A stretch of 64,000 bases of DNA from Haliclystus octoradiatus (lineage: Eukaryota; Cnidaria; Staurozoa; Stauromedusae; Haliclystidae): contig OU744451.1 in NCBI GenBank assembly GCA_916610825.1, positions 20,299,482-20,363,481 on the forward strand. Direction: 5' to 3'. A program made the translations under genes and the position numbers. Each line of letters starts with the position of its first letter. Position 1 is the first letter of the stretch. A model generated the notes under the pieces. It was not told where the DNA came from. It saw only the letters and a list, made by a program, of their open reading frames with translations, and searched no databases. Positions 62,170 through 64,000 of the stretch are shown one piece after another.

Positions 62170-64000
62170 ATGATAGATGTACTAAGTATTTTTATTTTAT
62201 CTTATTTTATTTTATTTTGTTTCTATTTCATTTTATTTTACTTATTTATTAAAGTTGAAGTACCGACAGCTGATTGACATAAACCAATAATTGAACTTCC
62301 ATTCAAGGGACAATAGATATGCGATAGCTGATTCTTTAAATTCTGGGAAGCTGATTCTAATAATTCTGGGAAAAAGTTCCAGGCTCTGGTACCAACTGCC
62401 ACAAAAGACCATTTTATCAGGGTCGTTCGACATACTGCGTAGATCAATTTTTATGTCGTTTAGAACATGCATATTTTGTGTTGGAAATGGTGAAAAGAGG
62501 GTGTATGAGCTTCGGAGTTTCCGTTGACAATGTCTTGTGAATAAGGATTGATTATTTTACAATTCTTCTGATGTGTAGACTTGGGTGATGGTGCTCAGTT
62601 TCAGTATTACGTCATGTTAGATGATTTAGATTTTTCTTCTGAATTCTTTCTAGTTTTAATCTATCAGTTAGAGTGATTCCAAGTAAAAGAAGACTACAAT
62701 GTTCAAGTTGAGGACGGATGTTTGTGGCGTATAAAGTGATGTTGCCAAGTTAGGATTTAATGATATTTTGACTTGTCTAATTTGATATAATGAGAGATTG
62801 ACTTTTCTGATACAATTTTGGAGATTGCATCTCATATTTATTTTATTGTTAATATGAACACCTACAATCTTTATTCGTTCTAGCCAAGGTAAGTTGATAT
62901 CGTCAATTGTGATTTTTTCATTATTTGTTCCACTAGTGCTGATTTGGTTGACGTCTGTGTTGGCTATGTGGATGCTGGGTTTTGAAAAGTGTGTAATCAT
63001 AAGACATTGTGTTTTTGATGGGTTCAGCTTTAGATAATTTGTTTCGAACCACTGATGTATCTTTAGCATATCTTGATTCAGGTACTGAACAGCTGTAGGT
63101 TTTTCTTTCGAGGAATAGTGTAAGGTGGTACCGTCTGCGTATCGTATGAGAGAGGATTTTATCTGAAGAATTGACAGGTCAGCTACGTAGATATTGAACA
63201 ATAGTGGTGACAGTATTGAACCGTGTGGGACTCCTCAAGAGCATGGGAAAGGAGTTGACATTTGATTGTCGATTTTTATTGAATGTGATCTTCCATTTAG
63301 GTAGCTTTTGATGAAATTGCAGCTTGCTAAATTGATTCCATAAGCTTACAATTTCTGCAGCAGAAGTTTATGATTCACCATGTCAAATTCTTCCGAGAGA
63401 TCGAGAGAGAGAACTGCAGTATAATTCTTGCTGTTGATGGAATCTTCAGTACGCATCAAGAGGGCCATTTCGGCACTGTGACCGTGTATAAATCCAAACA
63501 TATCGGGTGGAAAGATTGGAGTAAAGTGATGTTGGAGTTGAGTTGATAAGATTCCTTCGAATTCCTTAGAAATATGAGCGAGAATAGTAATAGGGCGATA
63601 GTTTTCCTTGTTTGATGTATCTTGGTTTTTGAATATTGGTGAGACTATTCCATCTTTCCAATCGTTTGGTACTTCATTAATAGTTATTAAATGCTTGAAG
63701 AGATCGGTGACGATGGGAAGTAAAGCTAGGTAGAATTGTTTTAAGGAAGTTTGAAGAAATATTATCAGCTCCAGTGGCTTTGTTACTATTGAAGTTTTTG
63801 ATGATGTTGTATACTTCATCATCTGACGTGTACTCAAAACAGAAGGATGTGCAAGAAAGATTCGTGATATTGTTAATGCTTGGCTGATTGTTGAGGTATT
63901 TGTCAGTCCAAACTGGAGAAGGTGGGATAAATTTTTCGAATTAGCTTTCAATTAGTTGTGCTTTCTCTTTAGCAGAGGTGATTAGGCAATTGTTTTCTTG
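62170..64000 (-). mobile_element. Degenerate LINE (CR1/Jockey-like), minus strand, runs off the window
   Basis: On the minus strand the RT of a non-LTR element is readable in pieces. 63346-63951: the first RT blocks with NEVPNDWKDGIVSPIFKNQD, NYRPITILAHISKEFE, FGFIHGHSAEMALL and LSLDLSEEFDMVNH. 62668-63201: the catalytic box RYADGTTLHY in place of YADD, then LKLNPSKTQCLM and the thumb. 62238-62472: C-terminal end with GTRAWNFFPELL. Frame shifts and stops separate the pieces. A T-rich run at 62180-62250 is the A-rich 3' tail. The altered YADD box and the breaks make it inactive. It sits in the last visible intron of the second receptor gene, opposite to it. Confidence 0.85.

Noticed and set aside
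62291-62527. 78-codon plus-strand frame
   Set aside because: It is antisense to the C-terminal end of the minus-strand LINE.

Overview
This is a eukaryotic, AT-rich genomic segment, almost certainly from an invertebrate metazoan. Coding sequence is split into short exons with GT-AG introns, the two recognisable host genes are family B (adhesion-type) G-protein-coupled receptors, and most of the rest is transposon and satellite DNA of animal type (CR1/Jockey-like LINEs, a Ty3/gypsy-like LTR element, foldback elements and MITEs). A tunicate or cnidarian would fit, but the species cannot be fixed from the sequence.

Genes. On the + strand, 2837-8592 holds ten exons that join in phase into a complete seven-transmembrane domain and C-terminal tail; the ectodomain lies upstream, beyond or near the window edge. 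A second + strand gene starts with a signal-peptide exon at 26775 and runs through a VWC-like exon (31024), a Cys-rich exon (32408), an LDLa exon (57285), two exons forming a HormR-like domain (59780, 60026) and a probable GAIN exon (60321-60497); its 7TM part must lie to the right of the window. All listed splice phases agree. The two genes look like a head-to-tail pair of related receptors. A possible small minus-strand spliced gene lies at 33916-36254, with unresolved phases.

Layout of repeats. 1.5-2.6 kb: near-perfect hairpin, LINE 3' end, MITE. 10.9-15.05 kb: a 1-kb TIR transposon with 9-bp target duplication, a four-copy tandem repeat, a TTAA-flanked MITE and a large foldback. 15.2-19.9 kb: old gag-pro-RT debris containing a younger, gag-less gypsy element with 297-bp LTRs and a 5-bp target duplication. 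24.3-26.2 kb: TA-flanked TIR element just before the second gene.

The most unusual part is the 24.7-kb intron of the second gene (32585-57284). It is framed by two left and two right transposon ends (CCCAGCAGGCAC plus arrays of CAACGTTGC) in nested order. Inside lie a 6.3-kb satellite of 179-bp units with higher-order structure and, at 44934-54897, a roughly 10-kb TIR-bounded composite. That composite contains nested foldbacks, a LINE insertion, a 195-bp satellite and a GTGCACGCC minisatellite. The terminal motif of the composite (TTAAyGTCGAAAA) recurs in every unit of its internal 195-bp satellite, so the array may consist of amplified transposon-end sequence. The right end of the window holds a 590-bp MITE and a degenerate minus-strand LINE running off the edge.
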